DNA from: Linanthus parryae
Taxonomy: Eukaryota; Streptophyta; Magnoliopsida; Ericales; Polemoniaceae
DNA length: 64,000 nt
Assembly (NCBI GenBank): GCA_023055425.1
Contig: JALGPY010000002.1
Location: forward strand, 117,440,088 to 117,504,087
Reading direction: 5' to 3'
This document shows positions 1 through 10,700 of the stretch, piece by piece. A model generated the notes under the pieces. That model was not told the origin of the DNA. It searched no databases and worked only from the letters and a program-made list of their open reading frames with translations. The position numbers and the translations under genes were made by a program. Each line of letters opens with the position of its first letter. Position 1 is the stretch's first letter.

Positions 1-1500
1 GATTGATGGGGCCACCGCATCAAAACCGAACTGAGGAGAAACTCGAGTGGGGTCAACGTCCACGGTAAGCTTTTCATACCTTGGCGCGAGCTCACGAATA
101 TGCTCTGCGAGGGCAGGAAGGGAACCTCGCAGACACCAGCAAAAGAACTCGCGGTAGCGCTCATGGAAATGCGGTCCCTCTTCGAAGAGAAGCTCTTCTG
201 AAAAGACAACACCCTTGGAAGGGTACAGCTTGGGAAACCATCGCACGTTCTCGACACGTGTGGCATAGGGCCTGGCGGTAAACTCTTTCCGCTTGTCGCA
301 TATCAAACTCCACACGCACTTGGTGTTGCTCGCTCCAAACCACCTCGCAGCCCTGCCGCTGTTACGCTCTTCGGTCTCGCCTGGGGGACACCACTTGTCA
401 AGTTTGAGAGCAGTTGGAGCATAGGATGGCCATCGCTCGAAAACCCACATTGTCAAAAAGGAAATATTGACAAAAGTCAGTACATCGAGACGGTCGCGCG
501 ACTCTTTCATGGCCAGGACCAGTTGATCAAGCCTATAGTACAGCGTGCCCAAGACCAAGGGTCCGAGTGCGACTCTCTAGCCAAGGGAGAGCCTCACAGC
601 AAGTGGCAAAACATGGTAGGAGACCCTGTCATGGGGGTGACCATCAATCAGGTACCTCGACAGCCAAGCACAGAGAAAAGCACAAAGGGTCAAATGATAG
701 CCTTTACCCTCTACATAATTCTCGGCCTCTGGGTTCTCACTCAGAAGCTTCTTAGTGATGCTGCTGTTCGCATAGTCTCGGAAGAAGTACTGCAACCATT
801 TGTTCCAGGTGTTCTTCGCAGACGTATCAACCAACTGCCACTTCAGAAGGACCTTTGTAGTGGTCCACCGGGTGGAGATTTTCTTCACCTCTGCTAGGCA
901 TTCCTCCATCTGCGTGTATAAAGCAATCTCCGCAGATGTCCTCAAAGGACTCAAAGGGTCAACTTCACCCATGGGGGAAAGTTCGTACAGCATTTGCACA
1001 TCCTCGAGTGTGGGGGCAGCCTCGAACTCAGCAAAATGGAACGTGTGAGTCGCAGGCGAGTAACGGGACAGAAGGTCTAGAAGCATGGACTGATCCAGCT
1101 TCACGGCAGCACCCTTCATAGCACGAACGGCGAAGTATACGCCGGCTTCATCAAGAGTCGCGGCATGATGGTCCAACACGTGGTCAATCCACTCATCCAT
1201 ATAGTCCAATTTCTGGACGAACGCCTGGGTAGAAATCGCAGTATAGGGGAAGTGCCCGTTCTCGATTCCCAATCGAACCACATCCTCGGAACCAATCAAC
1301 TCGAGCAAGGCTGAGTTAACTGGGCGAGTCAGTGTCAGCAATCGCTCAACCGGGACAGGATCAGGCATCCTCTTCGCCTTAACCCTCGCATGGTAGAAAT
1401 CTTTGCCGCCTAAATAGGGGGCTTTTCGCCACAAGGCCTGCGGAAGGTCGGGTACCTCTTCATCTTCCTTGACAGGTTTGGTTCCTTTTGTCTTGGCCAT
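1..1500 (-). pseudogene. Antisense plant-mobile-domain-like gene of element C, exon 1, nonsense mutated and cut by the window edge
   Basis: This is the first coding exon of the antisense gene, starting at the ATG at 1500 (MAKTKGTKP...), the start used by the other copies. It aligns throughout with exon 1 of element A (18622-16742), and position 1 corresponds to about 17127 there. An in-frame TAG at 579-577 replaces the CAG codon that A and B have in the LALGQRVALGPLVLG stretch, typical of the plant mobile domain (PMD). Downstream of the stop the frame stays recognisable to the left edge. The start context (CAG then GAATGGCC equivalent, preceded by a pyrimidine-rich stretch) suggests a 5'UTR intron ends just before the start codon. 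The copy is probably dead or makes a truncated 307-residue protein. Confidence 0.75.
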
Positions 1501-2179
1501 TCCTGCGGAAGAGCAAGAAAAAAAAGGGGGGAGAAATACCACACTTCAGTTTGAATTTTGAAATTCAAGATCTATGCAAAGGAAGACGAACAGTTTCTGG
1601 TATCAATTTCAGAAATCAGGGAGTTGCAAGATCTCATATTGTTGAAGGATTAAAGCAAAAGTGGGTTCAAAGATCAAAGCCTCTTCACAAATTTCATGGG
1701 TTTACAGATTCAACGCAGTTCAAGGCAAACACTGGTATCTTAAATCAAAAATTAAACGAGGCCAACCTTGTTTTCTTAAAGCCTGCTTGGATATGCACAA
1801 TTGAAGAACACGATTTGCAGTTCTGAACTGGTGATTGATTATCTGAATCTGCTCTCGAAGATCTCCGGGTACCATTCACTTTAAGAGAAAGAAGTGATGC
1901 TTTGCAATAATGGGGGATACAAAGTATTTATCCAAAACGATGAAGGGTTGCGTCCTTTCAGTAGTCGAATCGCAACCGTCACCGTCGAATCGCGCAATCA
2001 CAGGACAAGCTGACGTCACGCCTAAAACCCTAAAGGCGAGATGGCACGACTCTAGGGGTTTTAGGTCATAATGGCACGCACGGGGGCTGAACTTACCCGT
2101 ATTTGAATTGGTGCGTGGCAACGACGCGTATGTTGGTTTCCGCGCATGGAAGTCTATACACCTATGAGTCTTCACGCGC
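1501..2179 (-). other. Upstream region of the antisense gene in element C
   Basis: No gene is supported here. Read leftwards, this is the leader of the antisense gene, probably with a 5'UTR intron whose acceptor lies just before position 1500. The matching stretches in A (18623-19290) and B (23725-24437) are similar along their length. A promoter must lie here or in the adjoining LTR, but I cannot place it. Confidence 0.45.
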
Positions 2180-2193
2180 AGAAAGGGGGCTAA
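2180..2193 (+). other. Polypurine tract of element C
   Basis: The purine run agaaaggggg followed by ctaa directly precedes the TG of the LTR. The same tract precedes the LTRs at 19305 and 24452. It primes plus-strand DNA synthesis in LTR retrotransposons and so marks 2194-2820 as a 3' LTR. Confidence 0.8.
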
Positions 2194-2820
2194 TGTAGAT
2201 AGTGCTTTCTGAGCTGACAGATCTTGGCCACGTGGCAACCATCCAGCACACCATATTGTGCTCCACACACACTGGATCACCAGCCGAGATGATCCATGTG
2301 GGGGCTGCAAGACAGAGCCCTCGCATACCACTGCACGGGACCTGTAGGGACTTAGTGGTTTGGAGGCTAGAGTAAGCCCTGTCGCATGCGAGCCAAGCCC
2401 GCACGCGGCCTTTAGTAACTGTTTTGAGAGATTTATGGCACGAGCTCCATAAACCCAGTCAACCCGGTCAAACCCGGTCAACCTCGTAACGGTTCCGGTA
2501 TTCGCGCACCACGTGCTGTAGCGGTCCCTATATACTCGGACGAACGTGCCGTTATGGTTAAGCTAATTAAGCCGCCATTAATGGGCGCATTAACCACACT
2601 ACAACGGTCATGTTCTCTGCTATATATAGGACGTTAACCTTTCCATGCAAAGGAGAACACACTTGCCATACGCGGAAGCTCTGCCAAACCTCTGTCTCTC
2701 TCTCAGACATTGCTACTGCCTTACTCTCTCCCTACACACAACCCCAATCTTCCTGTGCGATCCCTGATCCACTACATACGGTGTACACGGAGGTCTCCCC
2801 GCCGGAATCTCTTGTGCACA
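2194..2820 (+). repeat. 3' LTR of element C (627 bp)
   Basis: It begins TGTAGATAG and ends TGTGCACA. It belongs to the same LTR subtype as element B (24452-25078), with roughly 3% difference by eye, and differs more from element A's LTRs. It contains TATA-like stretches (ctatatactc and gctatatatagg) in the last third, as expected of an LTR promoter. The bases after it (acagc) should be the right copy of a 5-bp target duplication in element B; the left copy is outside the window. Confidence 0.85.
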
Positions 2821-4188
2821 ACAGCCAACATGGCTTACAATACAATCGAAAAGTAGCTGACAAGCCAGCAGAGACACACTACGGGAATCCTAACTGAAAA
2901 GGATGAACCCACCGGTCCTAACACCGGCTATGCAATACACAGATCTGCGTCCAAAGATCTATAGCAAAAGGGATGCTGCTGCAAAGAGATCAACTCGTCA
3001 TTTGCTACGTCCCTAGCGGCAAGATCTGGGTAACGGTACGTCCAAGACCCCAAGGGCTGACAAAGGCCTCTGTCTGATCAAGATAGGCACCGGAGGAACC
3101 TCCTGTTCCGGCATATGCCGTCCTGCAAAACAGGGGAAGCAGTCATTCCTCTGGTGATGGGTTCCTTGTCATGATTGACAAGCGCATTGACAAGCCCCCT
3201 GAGTTCAAGAAAGAAGAGGTAAGAAATCCTCCTCCAGGGATGCTGGAGGAGAATTCCGCCGTTCATTACGAGACGGTAGCACGGTCACTTGGGCGCTGCA
3301 CCTCACCGGGAGGCGGCCGGAAACATGACCTGCACACATAATACACGAAGAAAATTCTTCGAATACACATGAGATATCATCTCCATCTTCTTTATGATGG
3401 TTATAAAGAGCAATAAGCCTCATAAAGTGGATCTTGGAAACTATTTCTACAGCACAAAGCGCAAACTCAGTATTCACAACTTGAAGTTGCCATGAATCAA
3501 CGAAAAACAAGCGTTGAAGCCAGCAGTCGTAAGGACTCACGGCAGAGCACATTTTTGGGATGAAGAACCCAAATGGAAAAGACAGGGTTTATATAGACCT
3601 TGTGGAGACTCTTCAGTTGCCAAAGATGAGTCAGCAGAATTTGAAAAGAGGGTAAGGCCAATCACTTACGCCTTGAAAAACGGTAACGATCAATTACCCT
3701 ACTAAAGGCTACGACGATTCAGTTGCGTATCCTAATAAATGACGGATAGTCATGATTCGGATGGACTTCCCAACGAAAGCGTGCTTATCTTCCGATAAAT
3801 TAGCGCGAAAATCAAGCAGAGTATCAATTGCTGATGTCATAATTGGATATGCACAGAGATATCCTATCAAATCCCGAGAAGGGCAAAACGGGCAAGTTGA
3901 TTCTTGTTGTTAAAAAAAGGGGGGAGAAACCCTAGAAACATTACATTAATGTTTCAAACATTACATTAATGTTCCAGCCATTTCCTTGCTATTTTTTCAA
4001 ATTCAAAAAGTCAAAAGCAAATTCTTGATCAAGGGGTCATGGGGTGCGAACTGATGGCTCAGCTTCTCTACCTGCTCCACTTCTTGCTTCAATTGCTCGC
4101 ACTTGGCATTCATCTCATGATAGAGCTTCGTAGCTTCTTCAGCCTTTTGCTTCTGTTGCTCCACCTTCTGCTTTTCAGCTGCGAGGTT
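2821..4188. other. Element B interior between hairpin array and antisense-gene 3' end
   Basis: This stretch is homologous to 13180-14337 of element A and lies downstream of the antisense gene's stop. A 115-codon minus-strand frame (3552-3205) has a counterpart in A (13900-13583), but the two differ at many amino-acid-changing sites, so I do not call it a gene. The 3' end of the antisense transcript probably falls here; no clear polyadenylation signal was identified. Confidence 0.5.
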
Positions 4189-4487
4189 CTAGTGGCCGAG
4201 CTTCAAAGTTACGGCTGCGCGAATCAGAGTGACTCTTTTCATAAGAACTCTGAAACCCAGTCTGCCTTGAACTTTGGTAAGAAGATTTTGGCACATGCCA
4301 CAAAGCAATTCGGCACTCTGGACAGAAATGGTCTCAGGCGTGGCCGCAGACAGCTGCTCCAAAATCCAAATGGCTTCGGTAAGAAACAGCCTCCTGTCAA
4401 AGGGCCCTATCTCCAAAGATCTTGCAAACGATCGGGGGTAGGTGAGGCGCATCCGAACTAGCCAGTCCACATCAGTTTGCTTCAAAC
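4189..4487 (-). pseudogene. Exon 6 of element B's antisense gene, nonsense mutated
   Basis: The acceptor at 4488-4490 (CAG) is followed by GTTTGAAGC, as in A at 14813. The frame gives GLKQTDVDW, then a region matching A's last exon, and stops at 4191-4189 (TAG) where A has CAG (...LGHQNLAAE). A's version continues about 50 residues further into a coiled coil. The rest of B's antisense gene lies at 19986-23724, across the A insertion, so A occupies intron 5 of this gene. The nonsense codon plus another in exon 5 make B's copy a pseudogene. Confidence 0.75.
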
Positions 4488-4518
4488 CTGAAGCAATGTT
4501 AAAGCTAAGTTATGCTGT

Positions 4519-5144
4519 TGTAGATACTGCTTTATGACATGGCAGATCTAGGCCACGTGGCAACCATCCAGCACACCATATTGTGCTCCACACACACAGG
4601 ATCACCAGCCGAGCTGATCCATGTGGGGGCTGCGAGACAGAGCCCTCGCATACCACTGCACGGGACTTGTAGGGACTTTGTGGTTTGGAGGCTAGAGTAA
4701 GCCCTGTCGCGTGCGAGCCAAGCCCGCGCGCGACCTTTAGTAACTGTTTTGAGAGATCTATGGCACGAGCTCCCTAGACCCGGTCAATCCGGTCAAACCC
4801 GGTCAACCTCGTAACGGTTCCGGTACTCGCGCACCACGTGCTCTAACGGTTCCTATATACTCGGACGAACGTGCCGTTACGGTTAAGCTAATTAAGCCGC
4901 CATTAATGGGCGCATTAACCACACTACAACGGTCACGTTCTCCAGTATATATATATCGTTAACCTTTCCATACAAAGGAAGACACACTGCCATACGCGGA
5001 AGCTCTTCCAAACCTCTGTCTCTCTCTCAGACATTGCTACTGACTTACTCTCTCCCTACACACACCCCTATTCTTCCTGTGCGATCCCTGATCCACTACG
5101 TACGGTGTACACGGAGGTCTCCCTGCCGGAATCTCTTGTGCACA
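4519..5144 (+). repeat. 5' LTR of element A (626 bp)
   Basis: It starts TGTAGATACTGC and ends CTTGTGCACA, and is followed after three bases by the primer binding site. It is 625/626 identical to the 3' LTR at 19305-19930. It carries direct CGGTCAA-type repeats near 4789-4808 and TATA-like stretches near 4852 and 4946. Confidence 0.95.
4945..4957 (+). promoter_or_regulatory. Candidate TATA box of the element A LTR
   Basis: The run gtatatatatatc lies about 190 bp before the LTR end, the usual place for the core promoter that makes genomic RNA. A second TATA-like stretch (cctatatactc) lies near 4852, so which one is used is uncertain. Confidence 0.4.
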
Positions 5145-5147
5145 TTT

Positions 5148-5167
5148 TGGTGAACCCGACGTGAAAC
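5148..5167 (+). other. Primer binding site of element A
   Basis: The stretch tggtgaacccgacgtgaaac starts with TGG, the complement of a tRNA CCA end, three bases after the LTR. Element D has the related site on the minus strand (34446-34427). I did not assign the priming tRNA. Confidence 0.7.
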
Positions 5168-5185
5168 TTACCAGCAAAAGCAACC

Positions 5186-7798
5186 ATGTCTCAGGAGGAC
5201 GATGTCAGCAACCGATCTCCTTCCACCGAAACTCCCTCGGGAGACGAGGCTCGCCGTACTCCGACGACTCCCGGCGAGGCGCCAACTTTAGAGTCTTTGG
5301 ACGCCACTGTCCAAAGTCAGGCAAAAGCTCTCAAGTCTCAATCCGCGCAGTTAGAACGGATCTTGGCCGTTCTGGGCACTCTTGCGCCAAATCCTCCACC
5401 TGCCACCGCTATCCCTCAGGGAGGAGGAGCCCCTACCGCTCCAGGATTGGGAGTGTCGGCCACGCCTCCCAACCCTCATCTGCAAACTCCACCGTCGGCC
5501 ACGCAGCTGCCTTCGGTCCAAGGGTCAACGGCACAAATGCTGCCCCCTGCTGCTCACGCCTCTCAGCCCCCGGCTTTGGCGTCCAACCCAGCTCTGCAGT
5601 ACACTCTGCCTCCACCAGCGACAATCTGGGGAAACGCGGGTAGTCAATACACTCCCAATCCTCCGGCGGCATATGTGTCGCCACCGCCTACGGCAACCCC
5701 TCCGCCAACTACCGAGGGAAGCATTCCAGAATGCATGACGTCTTTGCAGAAGCGCGTGGACTCCATCCTGGCTCATCAGTCGTTCGCGGATACCATCATC
5801 CCGAAGCTAGACAACGATCCACCCATCCCACGAGAGATCTATCTCATGCCTAACCCGCCGGGGTACAAGGCTCCCAAATGGGACAAGTTCGAGGACGTCA
5901 ATGGAAACGCTCATGAGCATGTCATGCGTTTCATCGATGTCATGGGTCCATACGGAGCTGATCCCAAGCTGCTGATGCGAGAATTCCCAAAAACTCTTGG
6001 GAATGTAGCATACAAATGGTACCGAACATTGGAGGCCGGATCTGTGAAAACTTGGGACGACATGGTCCAGAAGTTCTATACCAAGTTCTTCCAGATGGAA
6101 GAAAAGGTGACGATGATCCATCTCTCGCGGATGTATCAGAAACGCGAGGAAGATGGAATCACTTTCATCAAGAAATTCAGAGCGAAATCCTTGGAGTGCA
6201 AGGATCCAATGCTCGAAAGCCGGCTCGTAGAGATATGCCTGCAGTGCATGCGAGACGAATACAAAAGCATGCTGATCAATTTGCAAACACCTACGTTTTC
6301 AAAGCTCATCGAATGCACGATGAACATCGAGCCCATCGTCGAGAGACAGAGAAAGAAGAGCGCTCCAGAACGACCTGCGAGCGGCACCACCTACAAGATC
6401 GGTAGATTTGGCTACAAGCGGGGACGCGAAGCTGAGGTCAATACAGTTTCGCCCCAGAAGCCAGCAAAGGTTGCAAACTTCGATGCACCACCTCTGCCAT
6501 GCTCGGTGGAGGAAGCGAGCGATCTCTGCAGACAGTGGCGTAAGGACGGCGTCCTGCCACCGCTCGAGAAAGCACCCTCCAAGGAGATGACGAGGGACCC
6601 TAAGTGGTGCGAATACCACGGCAAGGTCATGCACCCCACAGCCGAGTGCAAGAAGCTCAGATTCGCGTTCGATCAGAAGATGAAGAACGGCGAACTCATC
6701 GTCAGCGACCACCGGAAGGATGTGCGCAACAACCCGCTGCCTGCCCATACAGATTCGGGCTCAAAGGGCAAAGAGGTCGCCATGATCTCGATAGTGGACT
6801 TGGAAGAAGTCGCAGAAGATGGTCTGCCCATCATTGCTGAAGTCCATGAAGATGAAGACTACAGCATGGACACGGAAGATGAGCGTGCCGACCGCATGAA
6901 AGGGTCGCACGGCTTCGACAAATTCTTCAACGAGATGAACTTCTCTGAAAAATGTCGAGCGGACATGACAAAAGCAATCTTAAGAGTAGCAGAGGACTAC
7001 GAGGAGGACCTCGTGGTCTCCAACGGGAAAGTCGTCAGGGCGTCCCGTTTCACAGAAAAGATTATGACCTTTTCTGCCAGCGACAAGAAGACAGATGCGA
7101 GCCACCAGAGGCCCCTGTACGTGACCGCCATCATCAACGGCGTCGAATTCAAGCGAGCATTCGTCGATGGAGGAGCAGCGGTCAATGTTGTTCCACTCCA
7201 CACACTGAAGCTAGCAGGGATCCCCGAGCACAAGGTAGTCAAGCGTCCATCCCCGCTGGTGGGATTCGGAAGCGATTCTAGAATGACGATCGGGTGGATC
7301 CGCCTGGGCGTTCAGATCGGCAAAATCAAGTGCTCGGCGAAGTTCTATGTCATAGACGCGAACACCACATATCACATGATCATAGGTCGGGCCTGGATTC
7401 ATCGCTTTGACGCAATCCCTTCGACGGCTCACCAGGTGATGAAAGCTATCTGGAACGACAGGATTGTCGAGATACCGGCTTCAACTAACCCGTTCAACTT
7501 GGATGAAGCACATCTCAGCGAGGCGGTGTGGTTCACCGAGATGGCGGACGAGCAAACACCCGGACCATTCAACCCTACTCCCTTACCTCTCTGGGAGGAC
7601 ATCAAGGACCAGTCACCTGCGGGCGTGATGGTGACAAGGGGGGATGCCAAGGAAAAGCCGCCTACGCACGAAGAGGCGCCGCGCATCGCATATCATCGCA
7701 AGAATGTGTACACTCTGAAGAGGATCGCAAAGCATGACCCCGAGGGTAAGGAGATAGAGAGCTTCTACGCCAACGGGAAGAAATGCTATCGCATATGA
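5186..7798 (+). CDS. gag-pro: Gag-protease polyprotein of element A
   Basis: The 870-residue product starts at the first ATG after the leader. A proline-rich stretch (about residues 65-180) precedes the gag core (about 215-390, from IYLMPNPPGYK to IVERQRKK), which forms the particle. A zinc-binding-like segment WCEYHGKVMHPTAEC lies near 473-487, and a retropepsin domain at about 640-740 has the active-site motif FVDGGAAVN near 658 and the closing IIGRAWIHRF. DGG in place of DTG/DSG is, as I recall, common in this lineage. The frame ends in TGA (7796-7798); pol continues in the same frame. Element D has its TGA at the aligned codon, so this stop is old and probably functional. Confidence 0.92.
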   Translation: MSQEDDVSNRSPSTETPSGDEARRTPTTPGEAPTLESLDATVQSQAKALKSQSAQLERILAVLGTLAPNPPPATAIPQGGGAPTAPGLGVSATPPNPHLQTPPSATQLPSVQGSTAQMLPPAAHASQPPALASNPALQYTLPPPATIWGNAGSQYTPNPPAAYVSPPPTATPPPTTEGSIPECMTSLQKRVDSILAHQSFADTIIPKLDNDPPIPREIYLMPNPPGYKAPKWDKFEDVNGNAHEHVMRFIDVMGPYGADPKLLMREFPKTLGNVAYKWYRTLEAGSVKTWDDMVQKFYTKFFQMEEKVTMIHLSRMYQKREEDGITFIKKFRAKSLECKDPMLESRLVEICLQCMRDEYKSMLINLQTPTFSKLIECTMNIEPIVERQRKKSAPERPASGTTYKIGRFGYKRGREAEVNTVSPQKPAKVANFDAPPLPCSVEEASDLCRQWRKDGVLPPLEKAPSKEMTRDPKWCEYHGKVMHPTAECKKLRFAFDQKMKNGELIVSDHRKDVRNNPLPAHTDSGSKGKEVAMISIVDLEEVAEDGLPIIAEVHEDEDYSMDTEDERADRMKGSHGFDKFFNEMNFSEKCRADMTKAILRVAEDYEEDLVVSNGKVVRASRFTEKIMTFSASDKKTDASHQRPLYVTAIINGVEFKRAFVDGGAAVNVVPLHTLKLAGIPEHKVVKRPSPLVGFGSDSRMTIGWIRLGVQIGKIKCSAKFYVIDANTTYHMIIGRAWIHRFDAIPSTAHQVMKAIWNDRIVEIPASTNPFNLDEAHLSEAVWFTEMADEQTPGPFNPTPLPLWEDIKDQSPAGVMVTRGDAKEKPPTHEEAPRIAYHRKNVYTLKRIAKHDPEGKEIESFYANGKKCYRI

Positions 7799-10700
7799 AG
7801 GTGCGCGGGGACGTCCTCACACGGGCATGGGGATGTCCCTGGGCAAATCAATCAAATCGAGCAAGTTGCGCTGACAGAAGAGCCAACACAGGGCACTCCA
7901 GATGAGAAACTCAAAGAAGCGCCCGAATGCATGGAAGACAGGCCAAGACCACAAAAGCAAGAGCTTAAGGAAGTGTTCCTCAGCCCGAACGAGGAAAAGA
8001 AAAGGCCAGTCTTCCTGAGTGCGGACCTCACAAGCGAAGAGGAACAAGGACTGCTGCAGCTCCTAACTGAATACAAGGACGTGTTCGCATGGGAATATGA
8101 CGAGATGCCGGGTCTGGACACGAGCATCACCATGCACCGTTTAGACATCATCCCAGGGTCTAAACCGGTCAAGCAAAGCACCAGAAGCTTCAGGCCATAG
8201 CTCAACGTGAAGATCAAACAGGAGATTGTCAAACTCCTAGACGCCAAGTTCATAGAGCCAAATCACCATCCCACATGGTTAGCCAACATCGTGCCAGTGG
8301 TGAAGAAGAACGGACAGCTCCGCATCTGCGTGGACTTCCGAGATCTTAATCGCTTCTGTCCTAAGGACGATTTCCCACTGCCTAACATCGATTTGCTCAT
8401 CGATTCAACGGCAGGCCATCGCATGTTCAGTTTCATGGACGGCTTCAGCGGGTACAATCAAATCAAGATGGATCCCGAAGATGCAAGGAAAACTGCATTC
8501 ATCACTCCCGTGGGGGTATTCAACTACACAGTAATGCCATTCGGTCTTAAGAACGCAGGCGCAACCTATCAGCGGGCCATGATGGCTCTATTCCACGACA
8601 TGATGCACAAAGAAGTGGAATTCTATGTGGATGACCTGGTAGTCAAATCCAAGCATGAAGCAGATCACCTTGCAGACCTGCGAAAGGTGTTCAACAGATG
8701 CAGGAACTTTCAACTAAAAATGAACCCCATGAAATGCGCATTCGGCGTGACCTCGGGGAAGTTTTTGGGATGCGTAGTCCATCGCCAAGGGATCGAGCCT
8801 GACCCTGCGAAAGTGTCAGCCATCACCAGCATGACGCCACCTCACAACCAAAGTACCTTGAAAACATTCTTGGGAAAATTGTCATATCTGCGGAGATTCA
8901 TCCCGGCAATCGCCGAAATCACATGCTGTTTCAGCACTCTTCTCAAGAAGGACGCCGCGTACAACTGGGCTCCTGATCACGAAGCCGCATTCGAAAAGCT
9001 AAAGGAGCTACTCACATCCCCAAAGATAATGATCGCGCCTCAACTGGGATCACCGCTTCTGCTATACCTTACATCGACAAGGAAATCTATAGGAGCACTC
9101 TTGGCTCAGGCGTATGAAGGCCAAGAGAGGCCCATCTATTACATCTCTCGCATTGTGCAGCCTGCTGAATCAAGGTACACAGACATCGAACGTCATTGCC
9201 TCGCTTTATTCTTCGTAATAGAGAAGTTGAGACACTATTTTGCATCGCACAAAGTAGTGGTGGTCACCAAAAGCGACCCCATACGATACTTGATAACTCA
9301 CACTACTCCGGGCGGGAGATTGGCGAAATGGTACATGACCATCTCTCAATATGATATCACATGCGTGAAACCAAGAGCGATCAAGTCGCAGGCGGTAGCA
9401 GATCTGTTGGCACAGTTTCCCGACAACAGTCACGAACCTGTGATCGAGGAAGAGCTCGAAGGCCCTGAAATCTACGCGATCGACGTGCCCTATTGGACCC
9501 TCCACTTTGACGGTTCGTCAACCAGAAAAGGCGGAGGCATTGGGATAGTCCTGACAAAGCCGGACGGGGAAGTCATACAGATGTCCGCAAAACTCAACTT
9601 CGCAGTCACGAACAACGAGGCGGAATACGAGGCTCTCATCGCGGGGCTCCGTGCGGCGAAAGCTTTGGAAGTGAGCAACTTAACAGTCATGGGAGATTCC
9701 AAACTGATTGTTAAGCAGGCCTCGGGCGAATATGGTTTAAAGGAGATCAACCTCCTGCCATACCGCACCCTAGTGCAAAAGCTGATGCAGCAATTCTGCG
9801 ACGTGAAATACGAGCACAAGCCCCGAGCGGACAACAGGCATGCAGACGCCTTAGCAACTCTGGGATCTAAGGTCAGCATAGACAAATGCCCCGCAAGGAT
9901 TTCCATCGAAGTGCGAACATCGTCGGCATTAACAGAAGATGTGTGCGACGACGAACACATGGATGACGCAGACTGGCGAAAAGCAATCCTGCAAGCTATT
10001 GCAAAAGGCACCAGCAGCGAAAGCTGGGTACTCACGAAAGGATACTGCATCCACGACAACACCCTTTACTACAAGGGTCCTGGAGGAATACTCATGCGAT
10101 GTGTCTCCGAGCAAGAGGGACAACAGCTGTTAGAAAAGATTCACCAACACGCTTGCGGAGAAAGCGAGGTGTCAATCTACAGGAAAGCTCAGAGATATGG
10201 CATTCATTGGCCAGGCATGTCAACAGCTGCAGCCCTGATACAAGGGAAGTGCGAAAGTTGCGCACTAATCAAAGATTCTCTACTCATCGCTCTAACCGAT
10301 GACGACACAGACTGGAGGAAGCCATTGTTCGAATTCCTCACCCAGGGCACCGTACCCGAATCGAGAAAAGAAGCCGACAAATTGAAGAGGAAAGCCTCTC
10401 GATACCTGGTTCAGGAAAACCTGCTTTGGCGAAAAGGTCACGAGGGTAACTTGCTGCGATGCCTAGACGGCAGGGAAGCACAAGAAGTCATGGACCTTTC
10501 TCATCAGGTGGAACACCAGGGAGGTGCGAAATTATGCAGACAACTCCTCTCAATCGGATACTTCTGGCCCACGATGGAAGTCGATTGCCGCACCAAGGTG
10601 CGACGCTGCCAAGAATGCCAATTCAAAGGGAACCTAGTGCACGCTCCTGCCGTGGATCTACATGCATTAGGGACGCCATGGCCATTTCACACATGGGCTT

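Larger units (their letters stand above)
1..2820 (+). mobile_element. Element C: 3' part of a Tat-lineage Ty3/gypsy retrotransposon
   Basis: Only the 3' end of this plus-strand element is in the window. It shows, in order, the antisense plant-mobile-domain gene (start codon at 1500, reading leftwards off the edge), its upstream region, a polypurine tract (2180-2193) and a 627-bp LTR (2194-2820). The sequence after 2820 (starting acagc) matches the interior of element A near 13180 and has no primer binding site. So the LTR ends exactly where another element's interior resumes, which is what an insertion of C into element B gives. C's 5' LTR, gag and pol would then lie left of the window. An LTR-LTR recombination product is a less likely alternative, because it would not place the break exactly at the LTR terminus. 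Confidence 0.8.

Noticed and set aside
1876..2481. Antisense frames of about 200 codons across the LTR edge in C, A (19442-18834) and B (24769-24185)
   Set aside because: The three translations differ mainly by amino-acid changes and length differences at the ends, with no known domain. They look like open frames kept by DNA similarity, at most an upstream frame of the antisense transcript.
3205..3552. Minus-strand 115-codon frame with a counterpart at 13900-13583
   Set aside because: Differences between the two copies are mostly amino-acid changing, the starts and ends differ, and no domain is recognisable.
5382..5738. Alternative frames within gag
   Set aside because: They overlap the well-supported gag-protease frame and show no domain; shadows of a proline-rich, GC-rich segment.
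8207..8209. ATG at 8207 as an independent start of pol
   Set aside because: Homology to pol continues in the same frame upstream of the TAG at 8198, so this ATG is just the first Met after a probable nonsense codon.
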